Both the position numbers and the translations under genes were made by a program. Positions 1-8,061 of a stretch of 53,906 nucleotides of DNA are shown here, one piece after another. The notes under the pieces are model-generated. The model worked only from the letters and a program-made list of their open reading frames with translations, was not told where the DNA came from and did not search any database. Positions within the stretch are counted from its first letter, which is position 1. Each line of letters starts with the position of its first letter. This stretch comes from Desulfocapsa sp. (lineage in GTDB: Bacteria > Desulfobacterota > Desulfobulbia > Desulfobulbales > Desulfocapsaceae), in contig JAQYVF010000027.1 in assembly GCA_030145625.1 (NCBI GenBank), positions 1 to 53,906 of the forward strand, in the 5' to 3' direction.

Positions 1-1
1 A

Positions 2-550
2 GTAATACTTCATAAATTTTCCCAAAAAATTGGGGCTAGAAAGCCGATATGGGATTTCGGCTGTGGTCCCGGTAATACAACAAAATACCTGAAAAACCTT
101 GGTGTTGAAATTTCAGGGTTGGATCTTTCAGAAAAAATACTCATACAGGCAAAAACAAATCACCCAGAAATACACTTCCAAAAGGGAAATATTCTTAAGC
201 TCGATTTTAACAACGACTCAATAGCTGCTGTTGTAGCATTCTACGCATTTGTTCACTTCACAGAGAAACAAGTAGGAATAGCATTCCATGAAATATTTAG
301 TGTATTGCAACCAGGCGGAATATTCCTTTTCACATACCATATTGGTAAAGATACAATCCACCTAAACGAATTTCTCGGTAAGAAAGTGGATATAGATTTC
401 ATGTTGTTCACTACAGATTTTATTTCCAGTTGTCTCAAGGACAGTGGATTTGAAAGGATTGATATAATCGAGAGAGAACCATATCCTGGAGTTGAGTACC
501 AAAGCCGAAGGGCTTATGTGTTTGCCCAAAAACCAAGCGCACTTTTTTAA
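2..550 (+). CDS. Class I SAM-dependent methyltransferase, 5' end outside window
   Basis: The reading frame is open from the first bases of the window, so the true start lies to the left. About residue 17 of the visible part is a classic motif I, WDFGCGPGNTT, which is the SAM-binding glycine loop of Rossmann-fold methyltransferases. An acidic residue after the next strand (ISGLDLS) would bind the SAM ribose. Further on are the AFYAFVHF strand and the QPGGIFLFTYH post-motif typical of the Methyltransf_11/25 group. The C-terminal part ends in ERIDIIEREPYPGVE-like strands seen in small-molecule methyltransferases. The substrate cannot be told from sequence. The gene is AT-rich and is followed 26 bases later by an unrelated polyferredoxin gene on the same strand. 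Confidence 0.85.
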   Translation, partial: VILHKFSQKIGARKPIWDFGCGPGNTTKYLKNLGVEISGLDLSEKILIQAKTNHPEIHFQKGNILKLDFNNDSIAAVVAFYAFVHFTEKQVGIAFHEIFSVLQPGGIFLFTYHIGKDTIHLNEFLGKKVDIDFMLFTTDFISSCLKDSGFERIDIIEREPYPGVEYQSRRAYVFAQKPSALF

Positions 551-576
551 CCCTATTCAAAATTCGCACCCCACCT

Positions 577-1272
577 ATGATTTCAAAAAAAAAGACAAAG
601 CAAAAAAGCAAAATCAAAGAAATTTGCTGCCGAAAAGGCAGCCAATTAAGTATGGCCTTATTATTACCCGTGGTAATTATAGGCGGTTATTTCTGTCCAA
701 GAATTGGCTTTACCGTTGTTGCTCTTATCACTTTATTCTTGATTCTCTCAAGTAAGCGGGGCCGATTTTATTGTGGCTGGCTTTGTCCCATGGGAGCGTT
801 TCATGAACGACTTCTTGCCAAAATCAGCTGGAATCGTCCAGTACCACGACTGTTTAAGACTTCATGGTTTCGCTGGGCAGTCTTCGTCCTGATGATGGGA
901 TTCATGCTCACCAGGTTATGGGTGGCATGGGGAGATGCGAAAGCTGTTGGAGGTGTATTTCGGATGATGTGGATAGTATCCATGACCCTGGCCATCGGCC
1001 TCGGCATCTATTTCAAGGCCCGCGTATGGTGTATTATTTGCCCTATGGGTTCATTACAGGGAGTGGCCAGTAAAAACACCTACCTCCTAACCGTAGACAA
1101 CAGCTGTATAGAATGCAAGAAATGTCAACGTGTGTGCCCTATTGCCACGTATCCAGGGGGGTACAGAAAAGAATCCGGTCCATCCCACGTACCATCTATC
1201 GAATGTTTACGCTGTTTTAATTGTGTAACGAATTGTCCTAAGAAAGCGTTATCCTTTCCGTCAAATAATTAA
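577..1272 (+). CDS. NapH/CcoG-like membrane polyferredoxin (4Fe-4S protein)
   Basis: A 231-residue membrane protein with about four hydrophobic segments (near residues 26-58, 94-112 and 126-146) and two membrane-proximal Cys motifs, FYCGWLCPMGAF and CIICPMGS, as in NapH, NosR and CcoG. At the C-terminus are two ferredoxin clusters, CIECKKCQRVCP and CLRCFNCVTNCP, each able to hold a 4Fe-4S centre. The family passes electrons from the quinol pool or cytosol to a periplasmic or membrane partner; no partner is encoded next to it, so its circuit is unknown. No good ribosome binding site precedes the ATG at 577; an internal ATG at 652 would remove a basic N-terminal tail and is an alternative. Repeat copy A begins at its stop codon. 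Confidence 0.85.
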   Translation: MISKKKTKQKSKIKEICCRKGSQLSMALLLPVVIIGGYFCPRIGFTVVALITLFLILSSKRGRFYCGWLCPMGAFHERLLAKISWNRPVPRLFKTSWFRWAVFVLMMGFMLTRLWVAWGDAKAVGGVFRMMWIVSMTLAIGLGIYFKARVWCIICPMGSLQGVASKNTYLLTVDNSCIECKKCQRVCPIATYPGGYRKESGPSHVPSIECLRCFNCVTNCPKKALSFPSNN

Positions 1273-1418
1273 GGCCAGCTTGCAAAATTGCCCTTTCGCT
1301 CAAGCTCTTCATTATGAGAAAAATTTTATCCTGGGAATATCAAACAGATGCCTGCAGTAATTTTTTTCTCATGCCTCGATTTTGAACGAAAATTCTAATT
1401 TTTCAAGGTACCCTTAAG
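1272..1418 (+). repeat. Dispersed repeat, short copy A (internally deleted)
   Basis: This stretch matches, in reverse orientation, the repeat at 21044-21295. Shared blocks include GCAAAATTGCC near the left end, GAGAAAAATTTTATCCT, TTCTCATGCCTCG and CAAGGTACCCTTAAG at the right end. Copy A lacks about 105 bases present in the middle of copy B. The ends are loosely inverted: the left end is TTAAGGCCAGCT here (TTGAGGCCACCT in copy B), and the right end read in reverse is TTAAGGGTACCT. It starts at the stop of the polyferredoxin gene and ends inside an RCC1-repeat gene fragment. Confidence 0.75.
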
Positions 1419-1676
1419 TCAAACGGTACCGTCGTTACTACAGGAAACAACAATTCCGGGCAGTTGAATGTCACTTCCTGGTCAAATATTAAACAAATCG
1501 CGGCCGGACAATATCACACAGTCGGTCTCAAAACAGATGGTACTGTCGTTGCTGTGGGATATAATACCTATGACCAGATTAATGTTGCTACGTGGAATCT
1601 AATCGTTCCTAAAAGTGTATCCAGGCCTTGGTCACTTTTTTTACCGGCTATCATAACTAACAAGGATAAAAAATGA
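1413..1676 (+). pseudogene. C-terminal fragment of an RCC1-repeat protein
   Basis: Reading plus-strand frame from 1413 gives LKSNGTVVTTG, then AAGQYHTVGLKTDGTVV and AVGYNTYDQINVATW, which are RCC1-type beta-propeller repeats (HTxGLKxDGTVxAxG). There is no start codon or ribosome binding site for a complete protein, and the upstream half of the gene is missing exactly where repeat copy A ends. The frame runs on to a stop at 1676 with a non-repeat tail. It is a remnant, most likely truncated when the repeat or an associated element arrived. A short translated product from the TTG at 1464 cannot be excluded but is unlikely to fold as a propeller. Confidence 0.7.
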
Positions 1677-1838
1677 TTCTTGGTCAAGTATCAGATCTTT
1701 TAATACCCGTTGTCCCCTGATTCATCGATTGAAATAGTTACCCAAAGAGATGTGAAAAATGAAGCTCTTTAAATTGGTGAAGAATCTGGTTTACCCACTG
1801 AGAATCACTTCATCTTTTAAAACGAACTGTGCTTTTTT
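1677..1838. other. Intergenic, nothing recognised
   Basis: Between the RCC1 remnant and the end of the convergent yifB gene. I see no gene, no strong hairpin and no repeat here. Confidence 0.5.
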
Positions 1839-3359
1839 TCATCCATTTCTCCGATACTGTACCGCCTCGGCAACATGCGAAAGTTCCAACTGTTGCCTAC
1901 CATCCATGTCGGCAATGGTCCTGGCTATCTTTAAGATACGATGATAACCTCGGGCTGAAAGACCGAGACGCTCTACGCTCTTTTCAAGAAGGCGTATGCA
2001 TGAATCGTCCAGTTTACAATAACGCTCGATTTCCCCCGGTCCCATCTGCGCATTACAGTAAATTCTGTTGTTTTCCCGGTATCGCTCTTCCTGCACCCTT
2101 CTGGTGGCATCCACCCTTCCCTTGATCCCGGCAGAAGACTCTCCCTGGCGCTCATCATTGATCTCTTGAAAAGGAACGGCGCCAACTTCAAGGTGGAGAT
2201 CAATCCGATCAAGGAGCGGTCCGGAAACTTTGCCGGTATAGCGCTGAATCTGTTGATGCGTACAGTTGCATTCCCTCTTCTCATCGCCGAAATATCCACA
2301 GGGGCAGGGATTGGAGGCCACAACTAAGACAAAACGTGCAGGAAACTGTAGGGTTTGATTGGCCCTGGCTATGGAGACATCTCCAGCCTCCAGAGGTTGG
2401 CGCAACACCTCCAGGACATGTTTTTTAAATTCAGGCAATTCATCGAGAAAAAGTACCCCGTTATGAGCTAATGACACTTCTCCAGGACGAGGATTCTGGC
2501 CGCCACCTATGAGACCGGCATCGGAAATGGTGTGATGCGGAGCCCGAAAGGGACGCCTGGCAATCAGGGGAGTATCTGCGTTGAGTTTACCCACTATGGA
2601 GTAGATCTTCGTGGTTTCCAGAGCCTCTTCAAAACTCATGTCAGGTAGAATGGTCGAGAGTCTTCGAGCCAACATGGTCTTACCTGATCCGGGAGGCCCC
2701 TTGAGAAGAACATTATGCCCTCCAGAGGCCGCGATCTCCAAAGCCCGTTTCACATGTTCCTGCCCCTTGACCTCCTTAAAATCCACATCATAAAATGCAT
2801 TTGACACCAGGAGTTCGCTCTGATCAAGTATCACAGGAGCGCATTCGATTTTCCCGGCAAGAAATTCCACAGCCTGATGAAGGCTGTCAATTGCAATCAC
2901 CTCGATATTGCCAACAACTGCAGCCTCTAGCCGGTTCGCTGTTGGTACTAAGATGCCCTTCAATCCCTGTTCCCTGGCAATGAGGGCGACTGGCAGAACC
3001 CCTGGAACAGAACGAACGGTCCCATCAAGGGATAGTTCCCCGAGGACGCAATACTGTTCAAGTTTTTCTGGTGCAAAGAGCCCGGATGCCGTGAGGATAC
3101 CCAGAGCAATGGGCAGGTCAAATCCAGCCCCTCCTTTCTTGATATCAGCCGGGGCCAAATTCACGGTTATTCGCTTTGCCGGGAATTCATAGCCGCAATT
3201 CTTAATTGCCGCCTTCACCCGCTCCTTGCTCTCCCGCACACTGCCGTCCGGTAGCCCGACAGTGGTAAACATCGGCAACCCTCTGGCCAGATCCACTTCC
3301 ACCATCACTGAGAGGCCGTCCACACCCTGCACCGCACCACTATGGATCATTGCCAACAT
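1839..3359 (-). CDS. comM: YifB/ComM family Mg-chelatase-like AAA+ ATPase
   Basis: A 506-residue protein of the usual length for YifB/ComM. The N-terminal domain (about 1-180) has the ribosomal-S5-like, Lon-protease-like ChlI fold with VNLAPADIKKGGAGFDLP. Residues 221-228 are a Walker A motif (GPPGSGKT), residues 301-308 a Walker B (GVLFLDEL), and near 360 is the conserved NPCPCGYFGD. The C-terminus is the Mg_chelatase_C domain. In Haemophilus and Vibrio, ComM is a hexameric helicase promoting branch migration during integration of transformed DNA; that role is known for the family and only inferred here. The ATG at 3359 has a GAGGG ribosome binding site eight bases upstream. The next gene upstream on this strand is trmN6-like. 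Confidence 0.93.
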   Translation of the reverse strand: MLAMIHSGAVQGVDGLSVMVEVDLARGLPMFTTVGLPDGSVRESKERVKAAIKNCGYEFPAKRITVNLAPADIKKGGAGFDLPIALGILTASGLFAPEKLEQYCVLGELSLDGTVRSVPGVLPVALIAREQGLKGILVPTANRLEAAVVGNIEVIAIDSLHQAVEFLAGKIECAPVILDQSELLVSNAFYDVDFKEVKGQEHVKRALEIAASGGHNVLLKGPPGSGKTMLARRLSTILPDMSFEEALETTKIYSIVGKLNADTPLIARRPFRAPHHTISDAGLIGGGQNPRPGEVSLAHNGVLFLDELPEFKKHVLEVLRQPLEAGDVSIARANQTLQFPARFVLVVASNPCPCGYFGDEKRECNCTHQQIQRYTGKVSGPLLDRIDLHLEVGAVPFQEINDERQGESSAGIKGRVDATRRVQEERYRENNRIYCNAQMGPGEIERYCKLDDSCIRLLEKSVERLGLSARGYHRILKIARTIADMDGRQQLELSHVAEAVQYRRNG

Positions 3360-3413
3360 TATGGAACCCTCTACAGAATTAGAAAAACAGGTTTATTTAT
3401 TTCCTACAGCAAA

Positions 3414-4163
3414 TCAGGAACAGATCCAGTCCGCCTCATACTGCCGCTGCATGGCAGGGCTGTAGTCACCATCTTTGCGACTATAAATATAAAATGGTGG
3501 CAGGACGTCTACTCCCTCACCTCCATTTTTCACAGCCTCAAGCAGAACAAGACGAGCACTGGTTGGTGGTTCAGGATAAGAATAGACTAACTGCATCCGT
3601 TTGACAGTCAAACGATACTGCGGGAGCAGGCCAAGCAGAGTCCCCATTTTCTCAGCCGGATAAATCATCACCAGCCTGCCCTTATTTTTGACGACTGCAG
3701 CGGCGGCAGCGAGTATTTCAGGCAAGGTACAGGCTACCTGGTGTCTGGCTATAAGAGCCTGATCATTTCCAGACAGCCGTCCACTTCCGACAGTGTAAAA
3801 AGGCGGATTACAGACAACGGTGGAAAAGAATTCAGGTGCACAATGGGTGAGGATATTACGTAGATCCCCTGCCACCACCTCAATATTATTCTCAAACTGG
3901 TTGAGACGGATATTTTCCCGAGCCAATTGTACAAGCTCGGGCTGCAGCTCAAAACTGATCAACGATCGGATATATGCTGAAGCACGGTGGAGAAGGATGA
4001 GCCCCACCACCCCGCAACCTGCACCAAGATCAAGAATTGTTTCATCCTTACCAGGACGAACAAAATGGGCAAGGAGTACAGAATCCAGGGAAAAACGATA
4101 ACCGTCCCTATGCTGCAGACAGTGCAGACTCCCGTCAAAGAGAGTATCGCGACTCCTCTCCAT
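3414..4163 (-). CDS. TrmN6/YfiC-like N6-adenine tRNA methyltransferase
   Basis: About 249 residues. The start GYRFSLDSVLLAHF is the signature of the tRNA1(Val) A37-N6 methyltransferase family (TrmN6/YfiC). Motif I is ILDLGAGCGVVGL (residues 43-55), and the catalytic NPPFY is at about 119-123, which marks methylation of an exocyclic amino group. The family methylates A37 of tRNA1(Val); whether this member does is inferred. The frame extends to a TTG at 4193, but the ATG at 4163 follows an AAGGA and gives the usual family N-terminus, so I prefer it. It lies 54 bases upstream of comM on the same strand. Confidence 0.85.
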   Translation of the reverse strand: MERSRDTLFDGSLHCLQHRDGYRFSLDSVLLAHFVRPGKDETILDLGAGCGVVGLILLHRASAYIRSLISFELQPELVQLARENIRLNQFENNIEVVAGDLRNILTHCAPEFFSTVVCNPPFYTVGSGRLSGNDQALIARHQVACTLPEILAAAAAVVKNKGRLVMIYPAEKMGTLLGLLPQYRLTVKRMQLVYSYPEPPTSARLVLLEAVKNGGEGVDVLPPFYIYSRKDGDYSPAMQRQYEADWICS

Positions 4164-4268
4164 GGGTTCCTTTGTCTGCTCCGGATCAGCCAAGCCGTTC
4201 CGTCCTACAACAGTTAAAGAAGCATATCACCAAATCGAATTAACCTCATACGACAACGTCTTTTACCA

Positions 4269-4311
4269 GCGCACCATCTTCGCATCAGCAAGAAAAGCGA
4301 AGATGGTGCGC
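4269..4311. terminator. Strong perfect hairpin between two minus-strand genes
   Basis: GCGCACCATCTTCGC (4269-4283) pairs perfectly with GCGAAGATGGTGCGC (4297-4311) around a 13-base loop. It starts about 10 bases after the stop of the DUF1015 gene, where a terminator is expected, but no clear U-run follows on the minus strand. It may be a transcript-stabilising structure or a REP-like unit. Confidence 0.55.
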
Positions 4312-4321
4312 CAGGGTATAC

Positions 4322-5692
4322 TTACTCTACTTGTTCACCTTCTACCTGCATATTAAAGAGCAACCCAGTCATGATCTTGGGATAAAAATAGGTGGATTTA
4401 TGGGGCATGATCAACTTTTCATCAGCCACCTCTCTGACCTGGTTAATACGAGTCGCATTCATAACAAAGAGCAGTGGTGTTATCTGATCAGTCTTATTGC
4501 ATTCCTTAACAGCCACATCCATGGCCTCATCCGGGTCACTGAAATAGTGGATCAGGTTCTCCTCTTCACAACGATGATAATCAAGCTGCAAAGCATGATT
4601 AATTATCACGTCGGACAGTACTACAACGTCAAGCTCCTTTACCTGATCAGGCTTTGAGCCCATCAGTTCTTTGGCCTCAGGCTTCATAACCAGGAGATAG
4701 CAACGGTCTTCACCTGGATGATAAACGCCAAACGATGTGGAAACCTTTCCTGCAGAGCTGCGCTCTTCCTCATCCATCCTGGCCAGGACCTCGGCAAGAA
4801 GAACCTCCCGACTGCCGCCGCTGATTTCTTCAAGAACAAACCAGGAATCGAGACGCTCACGGAGTTCATCCATGGACAATTTCCCAGGCCAGTTTAAGAG
4901 CCTATGCGTGGGCAGGACAGAAAGACCAGGATCTTCCATGGGACAAAGATACATCATGATATGATTGGCCGGATCTTTCTCTGAAAAATCAGCATTGCGT
5001 TCCCGCTGCAATTTCCTGTAAGCAAGAGCAGTGGTATAGCGATGATGACCATCAGCAATATAAAGTGATTTGTCTTTAAAAAAATCCTGTACCTGCATAA
5101 TGACAGCCCCATCCGTTACCCTGTACAGGGAATGAACACACCCATCGCCATCAGTAATCAGGCCCATGGGTTCCTGCTCTTTGGCCCCTTCGAGAAGATC
5201 GAGTACCCGATTCTCCTCATCTGAATAGAGAGAGAAAATTTGGCTAAACTGGGCTTTGGTGGTGTCGAGCAAACGCAAACGATCATTGATAACAGTGCCA
5301 AAGGTCTCTTCATGGGGTTTCACCACCCCTTCTTCAAACTCGGAAAGTCCAACTTGAGCAACGACTCCTTTTCTAGTGAGCATTTTTCCGGAAGGATGCT
5401 TATACTGCACCGTATACAGATAGAGAGCCGGATTCTGGTCACGAAGAAGAACGCTCTGGTCCAGCCATTGCTGAAAAAGATCAGCGACATCCTGGTAACG
5501 AGAATCTCCCTCGGTAGCAGGGCCTGGATTTTTGGTAATATCAAGACGAATCATGGAGTAGGGGTTTTTGGCCGTATAAGACTCTACGGCGTTCTCACTG
5601 ATTACATCGTATGGAGGAGTGACAACATCATCAAGACTGCCTACTTTTTCCACATTAAAAGAAACGCCCCGGAGGGGTGCGATAAAGGCCAT
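4322..5692 (-). CDS. DUF1015 family protein
   Basis: A 456-residue protein with the family's diagnostic start (MAFIAPLRGVSFN, then TPPYDVIS), a HEETFGTVINDRLRLL block and YIADGHHRYTTAL near the middle. These define DUF1015, a widespread family of about 400-450 residues found in many anaerobes. The DGHHRY block resembles ParB-like and SerK-like nucleotide-using folds, and small-molecule kinase activity has been suggested for relatives; I do not assign a reaction. No signal peptide or membrane segment is visible, so it is cytosolic. An AAGGAG site precedes the ATG. It is transcribed away from queD, and a palindromic site (around 5792) lies between them. Confidence 0.88.
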   Translation of the reverse strand: MAFIAPLRGVSFNVEKVGSLDDVVTPPYDVISENAVESYTAKNPYSMIRLDITKNPGPATEGDSRYQDVADLFQQWLDQSVLLRDQNPALYLYTVQYKHPSGKMLTRKGVVAQVGLSEFEEGVVKPHEETFGTVINDRLRLLDTTKAQFSQIFSLYSDEENRVLDLLEGAKEQEPMGLITDGDGCVHSLYRVTDGAVIMQVQDFFKDKSLYIADGHHRYTTALAYRKLQRERNADFSEKDPANHIMMYLCPMEDPGLSVLPTHRLLNWPGKLSMDELRERLDSWFVLEEISGGSREVLLAEVLARMDEEERSSAGKVSTSFGVYHPGEDRCYLLVMKPEAKELMGSKPDQVKELDVVVLSDVIINHALQLDYHRCEEENLIHYFSDPDEAMDVAVKECNKTDQITPLLFVMNATRINQVREVADEKLIMPHKSTYFYPKIMTGLLFNMQVEGEQVE

Positions 5693-5788
5693 GCGTGTTA
5701 GCTCCTTTTTTGCTACAATAGAGAATTTTTTATTAAGACAACAACAAGGTTTGCGTCATAAAACGAGTCTGCCTTGTCAAAACAATAC

Positions 5789-5804
5789 ACTTTAGGCCAC
5801 CTTT
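5789..5804. promoter_or_regulatory. Dyad site TTTAGG-CCA-CCTTTT between divergent genes
   Basis: This copy of the AGGCCACCT core lies in the 269-base divergent region between the DUF1015 gene and queD. Related sites occur at 50180 and 50341 (intergenic) and in repeat copy B. It could be an operator, or a relic of the repeat end. Confidence 0.35.
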
Positions 5805-5961
5805 TGTCTCAGTCATCTGAGGACAGAATTGAATTGTGCCCCACAGGAATCATAAACATTAACACTGAACCCACTATATTTTCAAGGCTGGCAGATGATT
5901 TTCTCTGATTATTTTCAAAGCGAAAAACAGTGCTGCCGAGCCCTGCAACGGAGACCAACAT

Positions 5962-6345
5962 ATGTATGACATTTTTATAAAAACCCATTTTGCCGGAGCC
6001 CATCATCTCCGTGACTATCCCGGTAATTGCGAAAAACCACACGGGCATAACTGGAAGATCAGAGTTACTGTGCGTGCAACAGAAGTAGATGAACTGGGTA
6101 TGGGAATCGACTTCAAGGTCTTAAAAAAGAAAGTCAATGCGGTTGTCGATGAACTGGACCATCAGGATCTCAACAATCTCCCTGCCTTTCAAGACATCAA
6201 TCCTTCATCCGAACACATTGCAGCTTTCCTCTTTGACCAGCTGAAGCCCGAATTACAGCATGATCGCTACAGCCTGTACAGCGTCGAAGTGTGGGAAACA
6301 GAGAACTCCGGACTGATCTTTTACGGACCCAATGCCCGACCTTAA
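5962..6345 (+). CDS. queD: 6-carboxytetrahydropterin synthase QueD
   Basis: A 127-residue protein, the usual QueD length. It converts 7,8-dihydroneopterin triphosphate to 6-carboxy-5,6,7,8-tetrahydropterin in synthesis of preQ0 and queuosine. Visible features are the zinc-binding histidines in HFAGAHHL and HGHNW, the catalytic Cys in NCEKPHGHNW, the DELDHQDLN segment with the catalytic His, and VEVWET with the substrate-binding Glu. The ATG has a GGAG eight bases upstream. Its end overlaps queE by 14 bases, so the two enzymes of consecutive steps are translationally coupled. I could not see a preQ1 riboswitch upstream. Confidence 0.95.
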   Translation: MYDIFIKTHFAGAHHLRDYPGNCEKPHGHNWKIRVTVRATEVDELGMGIDFKVLKKKVNAVVDELDHQDLNNLPAFQDINPSSEHIAAFLFDQLKPELQHDRYSLYSVEVWETENSGLIFYGPNARP

Positions 6346-6997
6346 GATTTCCGAGATCTTTTACTCGATACAGGGTGAATCCACCTATGCCGGGCTGCCC
6401 TGTGTCTTCATTCGCCTGGGAGGCTGCAATCTCCGCTGCAACTACTGTGATGCGGCCTATACCTGGAAGGAAGAAAAGAATCAGGAAATCGAGTCCATTC
6501 TCTCCACCATCGACACCTTTTCCTGTAACCTTATCGAGGTAACCGGAGGAGAACCACTCATCCAAAAGAGAACTCCTGAGCTACTGACCAGATTATTGGA
6601 GAAAGGAAAAACAGTACTACTTGAAAGTAACGGCTCCATTCCCATTGATAAAATCCCCGATGGTGTCATTGCAATCCTGGATGTAAAATGCCCGGACAGC
6701 AGCTCAGGTAACTCGTTTCACCCGGACAACCTCCGTTTGATAAGGAAACGACTGCAGAAATCTTCAGGCTCCTGCGAACTGAAGTTTGTCCTCTCTTCCA
6801 AGAAAGATTATCTATGGGCAAGAGATTTTGTAATACAACATGCACTGACCGGGTTACTGCCCATTCTCTTTTCCCCGGTTCAGCAACGGCTCACTCCTCC
6901 TGACCTGGCCAACTGGATCTTAGAGGACATCCTGCCAGTACGGCTGCAGCTCCAACTCCACGCTGCCCTCTGGCCGGATATCAGCCGAGGAGTGTGA
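6332..6997 (+). CDS. queE: 7-carboxy-7-deazaguanine synthase QueE (radical SAM)
   Basis: A 221-residue radical SAM enzyme that converts 6-carboxytetrahydropterin to 7-carboxy-7-deazaguanine. The N-terminus EIFYSIQGEST and LGGCNLRCNYCD are diagnostic; the cluster cysteines are C32, C36 and C39 in a CX3CX2C pattern. VTGGEPLIQ (a SAM-contacting GGE block) follows. The C-terminal half has the short partial barrel usual in QueE, with LKFVLSSKKDY and ILFSPVQQ. It overlaps the end of queD. queC and queF are not in the window. Confidence 0.95.
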   Translation: MPDLKISEIFYSIQGESTYAGLPCVFIRLGGCNLRCNYCDAAYTWKEEKNQEIESILSTIDTFSCNLIEVTGGEPLIQKRTPELLTRLLEKGKTVLLESNGSIPIDKIPDGVIAILDVKCPDSSSGNSFHPDNLRLIRKRLQKSSGSCELKFVLSSKKDYLWARDFVIQHALTGLLPILFSPVQQRLTPPDLANWILEDILPVRLQLQLHAALWPDISRGV

Positions 6998-7033
6998 CAT
7001 ATTTGTTCTTCAATTTATTACACAGGAACACAG

Positions 7034-8059
7034 ATGAAAAAAACAGTTGCCGTTGATGAAGCTGTGGGAATGGTATTACCCCATGATATTACCGAAATAG
7101 TAAAAGATAAATTCAAGGGAAGGGCCTTCAAAAAAGGTCATATCATTCACGAAAACGATGTGGAACACCTCAAGCGCTTGGGCAAAGAGCACATCTATGT
7201 TCTCAATCTGAGCCCTGAGGAAATCCATGAAAACGAGGCCGCTCAGCTACTTGCAACAGCCCTGGTCGGTCCCGGCACCACGCTCTCTGCTGAACCGGTT
7301 GAGGGTAAAATAGCTATCCATGCTGCATGTGACGGTCTTCTTAAAGTCAATGAAGAAGCTCTCTACCGCTTTAACCTCCTGGGAGAGGTGATGTGCTCCA
7401 CCCTGCAAACCAACACCCCGGTAAAAAAAGGGGAAACCGTTGCTGCCACTCGCCTTATCCCTTTGATATCCAGCCGAAATATTATTACAGAAGCAACAAG
7501 CATTGCCCAGGACATACTCCCTGTTGTCGAGGTAAAGAAACTGCGTAAGGCCAAGGTAGGACTGGTCATCACAGGCAACGAGGTCTTCTCCGGCAAAATT
7601 GAAGACCGCTTTGAGAAGGTCCTGCGGGAAAAGCTCACGGTACTGGGTTCCGAGGTCACCTCCGTCACCTTTGCACCGGATGACATCGATACCATCAGCG
7701 AGGCCATCACCACAAGTATTGAAATGGGTGCCGACCTTATTGTCACTTCAGGCGGCATGTCTGTGGATCCGGATGACGTGACCAAGATGGGCATTGCCAA
7801 AGCTGGAGCCACCGACTGCTATTACGGCACTCCCGTTTTACCGGGAGCCATGTTCCTGAGTGGTCATATTGGAGACATTCCGATTCTGGGATTACCAGCC
7901 TGTGGCATGTTTCACAAAATCACGGTATTTGATCTCGTCCTGCCACGAATCCTGACCGGTGAGACCATTGGTCGAGAAGAATTTGCCAGGATGGGCCACG
8001 GCGGACTCTGCCGCAATTGCAAGCACTGTCAATATCCTGTCTGTAACTTTGGAAAATAG
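7034..8059 (+). CDS. Molybdopterin-binding (MoCF) domain protein with Cys-rich tail
   Basis: A 341-residue cytosolic protein. Residues about 170-310 form a MoaB/MogA/CinA-like molybdopterin-binding domain (KVGLVITGNEVFSGKI, then DLIVTSGGMSVDPDDVT). The first 165 residues resemble the linker and beta domains of MoeA-like proteins but are too short for full MoeA. The last 20 residues carry four cysteines in the spacing CX2CX2CX4C (CRNCKHCQYPVC), which could bind a metal or Fe-S cluster. The family is common in anaerobic deltaproteobacteria near molybdenum genes; its exact role, perhaps in molybdenum cofactor sensing or insertion, is inferred. AGGA precedes the ATG. It lies 36 bases after queE and 2 bases before the pseudouridine synthase gene. 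Confidence 0.85.
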   Translation: MKKTVAVDEAVGMVLPHDITEIVKDKFKGRAFKKGHIIHENDVEHLKRLGKEHIYVLNLSPEEIHENEAAQLLATALVGPGTTLSAEPVEGKIAIHAACDGLLKVNEEALYRFNLLGEVMCSTLQTNTPVKKGETVAATRLIPLISSRNIITEATSIAQDILPVVEVKKLRKAKVGLVITGNEVFSGKIEDRFEKVLREKLTVLGSEVTSVTFAPDDIDTISEAITTSIEMGADLIVTSGGMSVDPDDVTKMGIAKAGATDCYYGTPVLPGAMFLSGHIGDIPILGLPACGMFHKITVFDLVLPRILTGETIGREEFARMGHGGLCRNCKHCQYPVCNFGK

Positions 8060-8061
8060 AG

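Noticed and set aside
5693-5961. preQ1 riboswitch upstream of queD
   Set aside because: No matching short stem with the A-rich tail was visible on the plus strand.
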